From contig CAUYLG010017948.1 of NCBI GenBank assembly GCA_963573385.1, positions 1 to 64,000 of the forward strand: DNA of 64,000 nucleotides, given 5' to 3'. A program made the position numbers and the translations under genes. Below the pieces are notes generated by a model. The model had not been told where the DNA came from and ran no database searches. It was given only the letters and a program-made list of their open reading frames with translations. Below, one piece after another: positions 47,078 to 58,859 of this stretch (its first letter is position 1; the number at the start of each line of letters is the position of its first letter). The DNA comes from Cacajao melanocephalus (lineage: Eukaryota; Chordata; Mammalia; Primates; Pitheciidae).

Positions 47078-47282
47078 CAGTGGTTCTCAACTGAAGGCAA
47101 GTTTGCATCTCAGGGGATATTAGACAATGCTGGGAGATATTTTTTGGTTGTCACAATGTGGGGATGGGAGGGAGAAACTACTGGTATCTAGTATACATGG
47201 ACTGGGATGCTGCTAAGTATGCTACCAGGCATAGGACAATCTAAAATACCAACAATGCTGATACTGAGGAACCTTGATGATG
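47078..47282 (+). mobile_element. MER5A (hAT-Charlie MITE)
   Basis: Starts cagtggttctcaactg, then tctcaggggatattagacaa, ttttggttgtcacaatgtgg, gactgggatgctgctaagta, ending tgaggaaccttg. Imperfect 8-bp flanks gcctagag and acctagaa (47,283-47,290) could be the TSD. Confidence 0.9.
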
Positions 47283-47760
47283 ACCTAGAAGATGATGGAT
47301 AATAAAGACAAGTTCACAGTAAGTAGCAGAAAAGTCTTCCATTAAAATGACTTTGTTAGAAAGGAATAGGAGACAGAAAAAAAAAGACAGGTGAATGGAG
47401 AAAATTCACAGGACAGATGTCCACCATGTCTACATGATGGGAAGAAACCCTCCAAGGGGTCTGGCATTGCCATCCATTCTGGAAATGTCTTCCCTCCTTG
47501 GTTACCAACTCAGTTTCAGCCTGGTTCCCCTCATGACTGTCTCTATGTTCATTTTTTTCTCAACATTCACTGTTCCCACCCCTACCAGGAGGATCAGTGA
47601 TCAACTATTTTTTTAAAAAAATTATCTCTGTATGTTATGGCCTCACCTCCCCACCATGTCAATTTGCATGTATGTGTGGCTAGGACATACAAATCTGTAA
47701 CTCTAGTCACTCTCTCTCCCATGAGACCCAAATACACATTCATTCTAGCTGTCCTTTCTT
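47283..47760. other. Unannotated sequence
   Basis: Nothing recognised between MER5A and the Alu. Confidence 0.4.
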
Positions 47761-48052
47761 TGTTTTTGTTTTGAGATGGAGTTTTGCTCATAGCCCAGGC
47801 TGGAGTGCAGTGGCATGATCTCGGCTCACTGCAACCTCTGCCTCCTGGTTTCAAGTGATTCTCCCACCTCAGCCTCCTGAGAAGCTGGGATTACAGGCAT
47901 GTGCCACCATGCCCGGCTAATTTTGTATTTTTAGTAGAGATGGTTTTTACCATGTTGGCCAGACTGGTCTCGAACTCCTGACTGCAGGTGATCTGCCCGC
48001 CTCAGCCTCCCAAAGTGCTGGGATTACAGACATGAGCCACCACACCTGGCCT
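47761..48052 (-). mobile_element. AluS
   Basis: Antisense Alu: short tail ctttgtttttgttttgagat, gcccaggctggagtgcagtg, ggctcactgcaacctctgcc, gtgccaccatgcccggctaa, gagccaccacacctggcc. Probable TSD gtcctttct / gtccctttct on the two sides. Confidence 0.92.
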
Positions 48053-48436
48053 GTGTCCCTTTCTATATCTCAGAGGTATATCAAATCAATCAGTCAAAAC
48101 CAAATTTATTCTCTCTCTTACAAACAGAACTCCTAATAACCCAATTTGCACAACTAAACATAAACATTTTATAGCACATTGATATGTGCTTGCTGCAGTG
48201 TAAGCACTGGGCACACACAATCCTTTTTCCACTGGGTTGATTTCAACCGAAATAAGAGAATGCCTATTTAAAGGGCACATGAAGAGCAAGGATGGGGGAA
48301 GTTTGTGGAAAATGGCAGTTCCATGTTTAGTTCAGAGCCTCAACAATATCAGGGCTCAGAATCAGCTTCTACCATCTATTCACCTTTTCCTCATTGCGAC
48401 AATAGGGCAGCCACATATCTAACTGTTACATTTTCA
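48053..48436. other. Unannotated sequence
   Basis: Nothing recognised. Confidence 0.4.
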
Positions 48437-49315
48437 CAGAACAATGTGTTTCTTTCGATGGCTATTATCTTTTTTAAAAAAGATTTATGAGGGACATATG
48501 CAGGTTTGTTACATGGTTATATTGTGTAATCCTGGGTTTGGGCTTCCATTGAACCCATCACCGAAATAGTAAAGATAGTACCCAATAGGTAGTTTTTCAG
48601 CCCTTGTCCCCCTCCCTCCCTTCCTCCTTTTGGAGTCCCCAGTGTCTGTTGTTTCTGTCTTTATGTCCATGTCTATCCATTCTTTAGCTCCCACTTATAA
48701 ATGAGAACTTGTGGTATTTGATTTTTGTTTCTGTGTTGATTCACTGAGGATAATGGCCTCCAGCTGTAACTATGTTGCTGCAAAGAACATGATTTCCCTG
48801 TTTTTATGGCTGTGTAGTATTCCATGGTATATATGTACCACATTTTCTTTGTCCAGTCCACCACTGATGTGCACCTAGGTTGATCCCATGACTTTCATAT
48901 TGTGAATAGTGCTGTGGTAAACATACAAGCACAGGTATCTTTTTGATAGAATGATTTATTTTCCTTTGTGTTGATACCCAGTAGTGTAATTGCTGGGTCA
49001 CATGGTAGTTCTATTTTTAGTTCTCTGATAAATCTCCATATTGTTTTCCATAGGGGTTTAACAATTTTTTATCCCCATCATCACTGTATAAGTACTCCCT
49101 TTTTTTCTGAATCCTCATTAACATCTGTTATTTTTTGAATTTTTAATAAGAGCCATCCTGATTGATGTGAGATGTTATCTCATTTTGGTTTTAATTTTCA
49201 TTTCTCTGATGATCAGTGATGCTGAGCATTTTTTCAAATGTTCATTGGCCACTTTGATCTCTTCTTTTGAGAAGGGTCTGTTCATGTCCTTTGCCCACAT
49301 TTTGCAGAACAGTGT
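48437..49315 (-). mobile_element. 5'-truncated L1 with probable TSD
   Basis: Antisense L1 3' part: 3' UTR from about 48,480 (gacatatgcaggtttgttac), ORF2 C-terminus fragments (MEYYTAIKTG near 48,820), and further ORF2 to about 49,304 (tgttcatgtcctttgcccac). cagaacaatgt (48437-48447) and cagaacagtgt (49305-49315) are a likely TSD with one transition. About 22 bases, gtttctttcgatggctatta and on, lie between the left TSD and the T-run. Confidence 0.88.
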
Positions 49316-49859
49316 CTTACAGCAGGGAGAGGTAGGAAGTCTCCCAACTCTGTCCTTCACTCCTGGAAGAAAGTCTTTGTACAGCCTCAGCCTCAGCCCC
49401 AGTATTTCCCCAGTTCATATTGGCTAGGATCAAATCATGTGCCCATGCCTTATCTGTGAGGGAGGCTACGAACAAAGGTATCTGGCATTTTAGTAGGAGG
49501 GGATGGGAGCTCTGCTGACAAGAAAGAGGGTGTGGGAGGGCCCACAAAAAGGCACATGACAGTGTAGACATGGTCTAGTCCTCTCTTCATGGCATAGATA
49601 CTGCTCAATCCTCTCCTCATCGAATCACAACCTACCACAGGAAGAACCAGATTCCCATAAGGCAGTGCTGGTGGCTGGGGGCTGCTGCCATCTAGAGCTG
49701 GAATGTGAGACACAAAGCAACGTGCTGTCAGCACTGTCTGAAGAGGTCAAGGAAGCCGGCACGGTAGGCTTCTCCTGAAGTCTGCACCCAAATCGCTAAA
49801 TCCTCTCTTTCTGCCTCCCCATATGTAATTCATACTGAACACTTATCAACACTCCTCTC
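49316..49859. other. Unannotated sequence
   Basis: GC-richer than its surroundings. Overlapping minus-strand frames of 84 and 94 codons at 49,317-49,734; no recognisable product or repeat. Confidence 0.4.
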
Positions 49860-50390
49860 CCTTCCACCTCCACACTCTCTAGCCTGAGTTCAATATTTCA
49901 TTACCCCCTTTTTCCCCTTTCTGACTGATTACTGGACCCCCGCTTAAATCCATCTTCCACAATATCACGATAGTTATCTTAGAGATGGTCATGTCAGAAA
50001 CCTTCACTGGCTCCTTATTTATAAAATAAAATCTAGCCTCTTCAGTGTGGCATACAAGGAACAACACAGTCTTTCTTCACCTGCCTTTTTAGCCCCACTT
50101 TCTGCCATCCATTCCTCTTTCCACAGACAAATTAGGTGATTTGCCATTGCCTGAATGTACCATGTAACTTCTTGCCCCCATGCCCTTGCATAGGCTGTTC
50201 CATATGCTCGGAATACTCTTCCTCCCCATACACTTCCCTTCTTCACTTTTTAAAATTCATTACTCTAAGTACAGTTTAAATGTCACCATTTCCACGAAGC
50301 TTCCTCAGTCTCTCTGGGTCAGAATTAATTTGCTGCCTTTTCTGGGTGTTCAGAACATTCTGTGAAACCTCTACTAAGGAATAACTCCAG
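49860..50390 (+). repeat. L2 ORF2 3' end and 3' UTR
   Basis: Sense L2: ttcactggctccttatttat, taaaatctagcctcttcagt, ccccatgcccttgcataggc, tgttccatatgctcggaata, agtttaaatgtcaccatttc, gaagcttcctcagtctctct. One of the longer L2 remnants here; the encoded ORF is degraded. Confidence 0.75.
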
Positions 50391-50397
50391 TATCTAC

Positions 50398-50620
50398 TGT
50401 ACACTTCCTATGGGTCAGGTACTTTTAAATGTAATCTAGCTGAATAAACTCATTTAATCCTCATAGCAGCATTCATGAGTATCATTCCAATTTTGTAGAT
50501 GGGGGAAACTGAGGCATGGTGATCTCCAGAAACTCTTCTGAGTTCACACAGCTGGTAAGTAGTACAACCTAATTTCAAACCCAATCAGTCTGACTCCAGA
50601 GGTGAGTTCACTATCTCTAC
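50398..50620 (-). repeat. MIR, nearly complete
   Basis: Antisense MIR: tccagtatctactgtacact, aactcatttaatcctcatag, tgtagatgggggaaactgag, ttcacacagctggtaagtag, cagtctgactccagaggtga. Confidence 0.85.
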
Positions 50621-50622
50621 AT

Positions 50623-50822
50623 CAGTGGTGTCCAATGGATTCTGTGATGTTAGACATGTTCTATATCTGTGTTGTCCAATATGGTAGCCACTATGACAGA
50701 TGGCTATTGAAAACTTGTCATGTGACCAGTAGAACTAAGGAACTGAATTTCTAATTTTAATTAAATTATCTTTCATTTAAATAGCCACATGTAACTAGTG
50801 GCTACCATGTTGGACAGTACAG
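50623..50822 (+). mobile_element. hAT-Charlie MITE, MER3-like
   Basis: Terminal repeats cagtggtgtccaat and attgg-type ttggacagtacag. Internal catgttctatatctgtgttg, gtccaatatggtagccacta, aaatagccacatgtaactag. Flanking octamers ctctacat and ctctgaac share 5 of 8 bases. The family name is from memory. Confidence 0.75.
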
Positions 50823-51276
50823 CTCTGAACTATATGCTCTCCATATGAGGGCAAGGACTTCTCTATTCATCAGGTGTCCCAGGACTCTGTTTAGATGTTT
50901 GTTAGATTGAAATAGTCAAGGATATTTCCTTCTCTAACATAAATGTAATGCAGCTTTTCTGCACCTTCAACTGTGGAACAAGAGTATTTTGCTGAGTTTC
51001 CATTGTGCAGCATGTGCTAAGCAATCTCTATTATTAGAAAATTTGGTTAACCACTTTCATTGAAAATGTTTCCCCCCTAAATCATTTTATTACTCTTTGA
51101 TACTAAAAGCTCACAATGCAATCTCATGCAGCTTAGAGGAGAATCTGACCTCTGTGTTCAGAAATACAATTTCACTTATTGACAATTCTTATTTATATTT
51201 ACAAGGTCAACATCCAATAGTATTTATAAGATCAGCACATTATGCCAAGGAATAAGAAATAAAAGTCAACTACAGT
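50823..51276. other. Unannotated sequence ahead of a poly(A) run
   Basis: AT-rich, no named repeat. It ends with AATAAA (51258-51263) 13 bases before a pure A-run. Confidence 0.4.
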
Positions 51277-51301
51277 AAAAAAAAAAAAAAAAAAAAAAAA
51301 A
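51277..51301. repeat. A25 homopolymer
   Basis: Twenty-five uninterrupted A. The upstream AATAAA suggests it could be the tail of a retrocopied RNA on the plus strand, but the source was not recognised. Confidence 0.9.
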
Positions 51302-52739
51302 GCACACCCCGAAAGCTCTTTGCTTTGCATTGCTAGAAAGTTCTTTTTTTCTTTTATCCCTAAAAAATATATATCCTATGGAGATTTATGCTTTGAAACT
51401 TTGGCAGATAGCTGTATCAAGAAGTTACATTAATTTAAATTTCTGAACACAACTCAAAACTCAAAGTGAAAATGTCTAAGTGACAAAGGCAGCATATGTT
51501 GTGTCTACACCATGTTATTTAACATATACATGAAAAAAGTTTTTCTCCCCATCCAGAACAGTACACAGAGAATAATAATATCCATAGAAATAATTTTTTC
51601 CCATATGTTTAGCCACAGCTGCTACAGTTTAAAGAACACACAGGGTTGTTTGTTTGTTTCAAGTTTTGCTTTCTTTCTCTGGGGGAGAAGAGAAGCTGGC
51701 AACAAAATGGCATGCTAAAAGTTATAAAGAAATATCAAATAATTCAAGGGACTATAGCTTTAAGGCTCTACAACACAAGTCTGCAACAGGACATCAGTTG
51801 GTTTTGTTTGGTTCAGGAGTTGCAAAGTGGCTGCCCTTGGATGTGTTTAATTCAGCCTCCCCAGTGTTTTTGAAATTGTGTGTTTGAATGCCTTCAGCTA
51901 GACTTGCATGCTTAGGCTTTCCACAATTGCCATGGTCCCTTCTTGCTGCTTAGTACTCCTTTTTAGTTTAATTTCCTGACCTCCTGTAGGCATTTGAGTT
52001 TCCAACCCCAGATTAGGTGGTATTCTGTTAGAGGAACTCAGAGCACTTAGACGTTTCAAAAAAAAAAGTCATATTTCTATCTAGTTATTATTCAAAGGAC
52101 ATCATAATTGAAGGACACTGTGCAATGTACTATTCAGATGCAACATGCCAACAATTTGCCATGCTAGATGTATTAATCATTTAAACAATAAAGACAAATT
52201 CATTTTCTGCATCTATGAACCTTCTATAAATCTAGAATTAATTTATCCAAGAGATATTATAGATACAGAGGGAGTTTTAGACCAGGTTATTCAAGTTACA
52301 GAATTCTAGTTGAATTAAAATTCTAGGATGCATTGGCAAGTCTCACTGTTTAACTTGGTTAAAATGACTGAAATTACCAAATCTAAAAACATGTAGTTCT
52401 CTTTCCTCCATATCTGTTTTCTCCACCGTTTTCTTGGAGTCCTACTGAAACAGGAAACTTGACCAGGCATAGAGCCCCTGCTTCTGCTCACTCGCTTGTT
52501 TACCTTCACCCCTTGCCCTTCTTCCTTAATTTGATTTCATAGCTACAAGGAAATTCTTGAATTCTTAATTTTTATTCTACAGGAAGTGCTGAAACAAAAT
52601 CAGATTTTAACTGTAAATATATTTTTCCTTATTTACCACAGGGAAAATGATATTTAAACATTTAATTCTAGAAAGAAACCATATATAATATATTTGGAAT
52701 TTTTGCTTGAAAACTAAGTAATGCTTCCAATGTCAGATT
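51302..52739. other. Unannotated sequence
   Basis: About 1.4 kb with no named repeat. Short plus-strand frames at 51,512-51,887 are chance-sized. Confidence 0.4.
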
Positions 52740-52870
52740 ATTTTTCTTCTAAGATCCAGGTGTCTGGAAGAGATCTTGAAGTTAGAGTCCGATATCTTAC
52801 ATTTCCACAGAGAAGCAAAGACTACCAGTGATCATGCAATTACTCAGCAACGAAACTGAGACCAGAATCA
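52740..52870 (-). repeat. Weak MIR fragment
   Basis: catttccacagagaagcaaa, gatcatgcaattactcagca, aactgagaccagaatcag loosely follow an antisense MIR. Low confidence. Confidence 0.35.
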
Positions 52871-52877
52871 GCTAGAT

Positions 52878-53032
52878 CAGAGATTCATAATTCTCACTAT
52901 CCATCAAAATGACCATAACTCTGAGAGGGTGGAATTTTAGTCTTGACCTCACCCCCAGAGAATCTGGGGTGAGGTGCCAAGCACCGGTATTTTGCAAACC
53001 TCTGAGGTGATTCAGTGTGCAGTTAGCATGGA
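52878..53032 (+). mobile_element. hAT-Charlie MITE, MER58-like
   Basis: cagagattcataattctcac as a degraded terminus, then ctcacccccagagaatctgg, gaggtgattcagtgtgcag and agcatggagagcc. Same broad group as 27,160-27,332. Confidence 0.55.
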
Positions 53033-53139
53033 GAGCCTAAGGTCCAGCCTAAGGTCCAGCACTCCTCCAGGTATCTGGCTCTCCCTGAAATGCATAGGCC
53101 CATTAAACACTGTGAATCACAGGCTAGACCAAGTAGATA

Positions 53140-53335
53140 GCTTCAAAGACAACTGGCTTTGGAGGCAGATCTGGCTATAAAATTCAACTAGGTCACTTAG
53201 AAGCTGCCGGCCCCTTTAAGAATCAGTTTCAGGCTCCCTTCAGACTTGGTTTCTTTCTCTCTAAAATGGAGTAACAGTAATGACCTCAGAATTAAATAAA
53301 GTAAAATGATGTACTAAACTACAGCACCCAACCCC
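53140..53335 (+). repeat. MIR
   Basis: ggctttggaggcagatctgg, aactaggtcacttagaagct, tttctttctctctaaaatgg, aacagtaatgacctcagaat. Sense orientation, diverged. Confidence 0.65.
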
Positions 53336-55014
53336 ATACCTGGGGCAGACTTGATGACCCATAAATTCCCGGCCCCTTCACCATTTTTCTACTGTCTAGA
53401 AGCAGCTTTTTTTTCTTTTGTAATTCCATTTATTCTGCTACAAATATCAGAAAATAATCAATTTGTTCTCATATGCTACATTGTAATTGGACAACAGAGT
53501 AGCTTCTACATGTTTTAAAAAATACAAGTATTGATGGTGCTTTTAAAAGTTGTCTCTTTGACCAAATGGAAATTCACAGGCAAAGTTCAAAATCTTGTTT
53601 TGTTACCATGCACACACAGACCTTTTTTCCTCCATAGGTTGAGATAAGTTCACTAGCTTATCAGGCCAGCAGACTCATCTCTCAAGTGGTGCTTTTGTCG
53701 TTGGAGGAATTTGAGCCTTTATATTTCTTTTATGTGTTACTATCCCAACAAGCCATTTGCTCTCTAACTTAAAAAAGCACTATTAAACTCAAACTGTCTT
53801 CATTTTGTCAATCATTTAGATGGAAGACAGGGAGGAAAATACCTTTCCAGTAAATGTTCTCCTTTTTGATCTCTGGGAAAATGAGAACAAAATTTGTCTT
53901 GTGTTAAGCATGAGCTTCCATTTCCAAGGGTAATATTCCAAGCTAGAGCTGTATATTACGATGTGAGACCAATCTGGTTACACTAAAACTTTCAAACTGA
54001 GAGGCAAAGAAAAAGAAAAGAGGTGGGGAGTGGCATACAGAAGCTTGCTTCCCTTCCAGCTGCCAACTTCAATTGAAAAGACAAATGGGCATGTTCTTCT
54101 TCTTTGGTGGCTTCTGGATTGGAGAAGTTAGCACCTGCAGTTGAAGTAGCCTCTGAAAGCCTTCTCTCTTTGTACTGCTTATCTCTTCCTGATAACCAGC
54201 CAGTCAATTAAACCCACAAACAGACCCAGGATACCACCTGCTTGCTACCATCAAAACACCCTGAGGGAAAGTCTATGGATCTTGCCTACCCATCTTCCAT
54301 TCTCTATCCAAACAGAGAATGGAAGATGGGCAGTGGTATCACTTTGGCTCACCTTGGTTATTTCCTCTGATTGCTAAAATATCTTCTGGCTCAATAGCAG
54401 TCACTTGCAAAGCAACTGGACTGAGGTCTCCTACTTTCCCTCCTATCATTATCATCATAATCTCTCTCAATGCTCAAGAGGATGTTTCTCATGTGTCCAC
54501 AAAAATGTCTGCCACCAGCAGTCATTCCCAAATGTCTACCTTGGTCTCCTTGCATGCATTTGCTAACCTGGTTTCCATCCCCTGCCCACTCAGTCATCAG
54601 GAGAAGCCTCCCTGCTGCCAGCACCTATTGGAGTACAACTCCACCAAAATTATGCCAAAGAGGTTCTCCAAGGTGCCATCATGAAGTTGGAGTCCATTCA
54701 GTGAAGGGCAGAAGCTCCTTGCTGCCAAATGGCATCACATTTTGGCAGTCAGCCCCATAACTTCTGCAATTGTATGCAGGGTCTGCTAAAGTTCTTCTTG
54801 AATGATTCTGTTAAGCTTGCCCTCCATATTGTTTCCACTGCAGGAAGTTTAAAACCAGATTAAGTGGCCATTCTAACCTCTCATGTTTCTTTCAATTGTC
54901 ACCTTCCCTGAACAGAATGTCCTCTCACGTCTCAGAGTTACCAAATATATATACAGAGACAAACAAAGTCAGTATTTGAATTGAGACAGGGCAAAACAGG
55001 GGTTACTGTCTATA
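53336..55014. other. Unannotated sequence containing a perfect hairpin
   Basis: No named repeat in 1.7 kb. Overlapping open frames at 54,319-54,760 (121, 96 and, on the other strand, 77 codons) have no recognisable product. The hairpin at 54,289-54,330 is listed separately. Confidence 0.4.
54289..54330. repeat. Perfect 17-bp stem, 8-base loop hairpin
   Basis: cccatcttccattctct (54289-54305) and its exact reverse complement (54314-54330) are separated by atccaaac. Such a compact perfect stem is unlikely by chance in mixed-composition DNA. Confidence 0.95.
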
Positions 55015-55214
55015 CCAGGAGTTGGCAAACCATAGCCCAAGGCCAAATTAGGTCCACCACCTGTTTTTGTAAATTATGCTTTATTGGAACACAGCCATGC
55101 TTAATTGTTCACATGTTGTCCATGGTTGCTTTTGCACTATAACAGCAGAGCTGGGATAGAGATGTTAAAGCCTACCTGCCTACCCCTTTACAGAAAATAT
55201 TTGCTGACCTTTTG
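55015..55214 (+). mobile_element. hAT-like MITE, second copy of the 28,185 family
   Basis: caggagttggcaaaccatag, tgctttattggaacacagcc, gtccatggttgcttttgcac, gcagagctgggatagagatg, aaatatttgctgacct. It is more complete in the 5' half than the 28,185 copy and in the same orientation. No clear 8-bp TSD. Confidence 0.75.
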
Positions 55215-55481
55215 GCTAGACTAACAATGACATTTAAGGAGAATAGACAATTTCTCTAAAGGGATTCTTGGAAGATGTTTTTTGTGGGGAGGGGTTACAT
55301 TTCTTACTATTTTGTAACAGCAAAATTAACTACATTTCTTGAGTAATTAAAATGGTGATTTTTAAGGTCTAATATAAATGTTTAATATATATGTTCTACC
55401 AGGTATATCTCTGTTTTAACATGTCACATACAAGAAGGCTTGATGTTTTGGTGGGAACACCATATTAAAAATGCAGTGAGT

Positions 55482-56039
<558 letters not shown>

Positions 56040-57440
56040 GCCTCACATTTTAAATATTAAGATTCTTGAAATGGACAAATCAAAAATTATAGTTGGAGAT
56101 TTTAAATTCCTCATTCAGAAATTGATAATAATACGCAAGCAGAAAGTCAGTAGTGATGTAAAATACTTGACAAACACTATTAACCAACTTGATAAAAATG
56201 ACATTCATAGAACATTTCATCCAACAACAAACAAGAACATACTTTCAAGTATGTATGGTATATATTCATCAAGACAGACCATATTTTGAGACATAAAACA
56301 AGGCTCAATACATTTCAGATGGTTGATTAAAATGTTTTCTCTGAATTCAACAAAACTAAACTAGAGACCAATAGAAAAAAACCACTAGGAAAATCTCTCA
56401 CACATTTGCAATTTAAACAACACAATGCTAAATAACTCATGGTTTGAAGAAAAAATAACAATGGATATTAGAACACTTTTAACAGAATTTTGAAAATGAA
56501 GACACAACTTATCAAAATATGTGGGGTGCAGATAAAGCAGTGATTACAAGGAGAATTATAACATTAATGAATATACTAGAAAGAAAAAATGACCTCAGAT
56601 CAGTGTTTTAAGCTCCAACTGAAGGAAATATGTTAAAGAAAAACAAATGAAACCTAATGCAGGCAGAAGGAAAAAAATAAATAAACAGAAAAAAATCAGT
56701 GAAACAGGAAAACAATGAATAAATTCAATGAAATCATTATTGAGACGATTACTGAAATTGGAAAAATAATAGCCAGACTAATCAAGAAAAAAATACACAT
56801 GTCAACAATGTCAGGAATAAAAAGGAAGTGTCACCATACATCCTACAAACATTAAACAATATTAAGGGACTATTATGACAAATGTTACAACAATAAATTT
56901 TAAAACTCAGGTAAAGTGGACAAATTCCTTGAAAAAACACAAACTGACAAAATTCATTTGAGAAGAAATGGATTACCTGAATAGCCTACATCTATTAAAT
57001 AAATTGAATTTTCAGTTAAAAGCCTTCCCCAACAGGAAACTCCACACCAGATGGCTTTAATGGTGAGTTCTACCACATATTTAAAGAAGAAAAAAGACCA
57101 ATTATACACAAACTTTTCCAGGAAATAGAATATGAGGGAATATGTTTAGCTCATTTTATGAGGCTAACACCATCTTGATATCAAAACAAGAAAAAGATAT
57201 TATAAGAAAAAGACAATAGAAACCAATATCACTTATGAACCGACAAGAAAATCCTTAATAAAATGTTAGCAAATCAAATATGGCAATATGTAAAAAGTAT
57301 ATGTCATGACCAAGTAGGGTTTATTCTAGAAATGCTAGATGTAATATGTAAAAGAAAAACTTTTGGAAATAGCAGAGTAATATGATCAGAAAATATCTTT
57401 CCAAAACAAAATTATAAAAGTGGAAAAACTAACAATAATC
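56040..57440 (+). mobile_element. Old L1 (L1M) ORF2 fragment
   Basis: A-rich sense strand typical of L1 ORF2, from the end of the endonuclease region into the reverse transcriptase. Recognisable blocks include gtaaagtggacaaattcctt, gaagaaatggattacctgaa, aacaggaaactccacaccag, caagtagggtttattctaga. Many stops and indels; one 85-codon frame at 56,032-56,289 survives. The catalytic region is not reached. Likely an L1MC-ME age element. Confidence 0.8.
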
Positions 57441-58170
57441 ATTTCAAGGGCCTAAAAATAGATGGAAGGCTGACAACAAATTGATATGTATTTGTTCATG
57501 AAAAACTGGTAAACTCTGAGTAAAATAGTCATGTATGTGGTGCTCTTGCCTGGAACTGATCACATACACCCCCATCCACCCACCCATACTAATCTGCAAA
57601 TTAGTGCTACTTTGTAGTGGTGTCAGATGGGAATAGCAGTGTAAAATAGAAGATTTTCCATTAGATGGCCTGCCTTGATTTGGAGCAAAGGGTGAAAACC
57701 CACAAATGTTGCCAGTCAAATGAGCAAATTTGGTAGGAAACAAAAGGAATGAAAGTCCATAGCTCTGTTAGCTTGAGATTGTAGCCACAATGGGAATGAG
57801 TGGCAGACTAGCTAGAAAGTCAGAAATTTAACAGGGCTATCCTGGAAATTAGAGATCCATAGAGGGGCTAGAAATGCTCTACATACATCCTTGGCTAATT
57901 AGGAGACTGTGTACAGGCAGAACTGAATGGGTCCAAGCTCTTCACAGTCTCTGGATGATTGCAAGGCTGCTTGCAGATGCAAGGAAGACCCAAGAGGATT
58001 CAACAAAAAATCAAAGAAGATTGAAAACTGCCTAAACTTGGAAAGTGATGGACTTACATGCAGATCAATCAACAGAAAGTAGAATCTATACTGGCATAAA
58101 TTGTTTTTGCACAATTTTTGTCTAATCATCTGCTGACAACTAAGCTATACAGACAAAAGGGTGATCCATA
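57441..58170. other. Unannotated sequence, possibly L1-derived
   Basis: Lies between L1M ORF2 sequence and the GA tract. It may be further old L1 DNA but I recognise no block. Confidence 0.3.
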
Positions 58171-58308
58171 GGAAGCTGGGAGAAGGAAGAGGAAAAACAA
58201 GAGGAAAAACATGGTAGGAAGAGGAGGAGAATGAGGAGGAGGACAAAGAAGAGGAGAAGGAAGAAGGAAAAAGAGGAAGAAGAGGAGGAGGAAAAGGAGG
58301 AAAGATGG
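58171..58308 (+). repeat. GA-rich purine tract
   Basis: Almost pure purine on the plus strand (gga, gaa and gag units, with a few T and C) for about 138 bases. It gives acidic/basic low-complexity frames on the two strands (58,145-58,456), which are not genes. Confidence 0.92.
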
Positions 58309-58475
58309 GCCACATTACAGCCACAAACTTCGGGAATGAGAGAGAGGTGGAAAAGATTTCACAGATTAAAGCAAAGCAAGTTACTAGACAAAATAAAACC
58401 AAAGAAAAAGAAGTTGCAAAAACGACAGCACTAAAGGGAAAAAATGAAGAACCCACAGTTTCTACAATATGTTAT

Positions 58476-58834
58476 TGCAATGAATTGAATGTTTTTGTCC
58501 CCTCAATATTCATATGTTGTGATCATAATCTCCAATATGATAATTTTAGAAGGTAGTGCCTTTGTGAGGTAATTAGGTCTTAAGGGTGGAGCTCTCATGA
58601 ATGGGATTAGCACCCTTATAAAAGGGACTCCTGAGAGCTCTCTTATTCTCTTTCACCGCATAAGAAAATAAGAAGATGGCAGTCTGCAACTTGGAAGAGG
58701 GCTCTCACCAGAACCCAATCATACTTGCAACCTCACATTAGACTTCTAGACTCCAGAACTGTGAGAAATAAATTAATGTTGTTTATATGCCACTCAGTCT
58801 ATGGTACTTTGTCATAGCAGCCTGAATTAAGACA
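58476..58834 (+). mobile_element. MLT1A/B LTR (MaLR)
   Basis: Sense LTR of 359 bp: tgcaatgaattgaatgtttt, gtgaggtaattaggtcttaa, aatgggattagcacccttat, ctccagaactgtgagaaata, ending gaattaagaca. Near-TSD gttat (58471-58475) and attat (58835-58839). Confidence 0.9.
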
Positions 58835-58859
58835 ATTATCTAAAATATCCAGCCTTCTA

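Noticed and set aside
53036..53062. Tandem duplication of cctaaggtccag
   Set aside because: A 12-bp direct duplication is real but common and has no evident consequence.
54319..54760. 121- and 96-codon overlapping plus-strand frames
   Set aside because: Two overlapping frames and an opposite-strand frame cover the same DNA. An Ile run comes from an att/atc repeat. No recognisable protein.
58145..58456. 103-codon Ser/Phe/Pro-rich and 67-codon Lys/Glu-rich frames
   Set aside because: Products of the purine-rich low-complexity tract.
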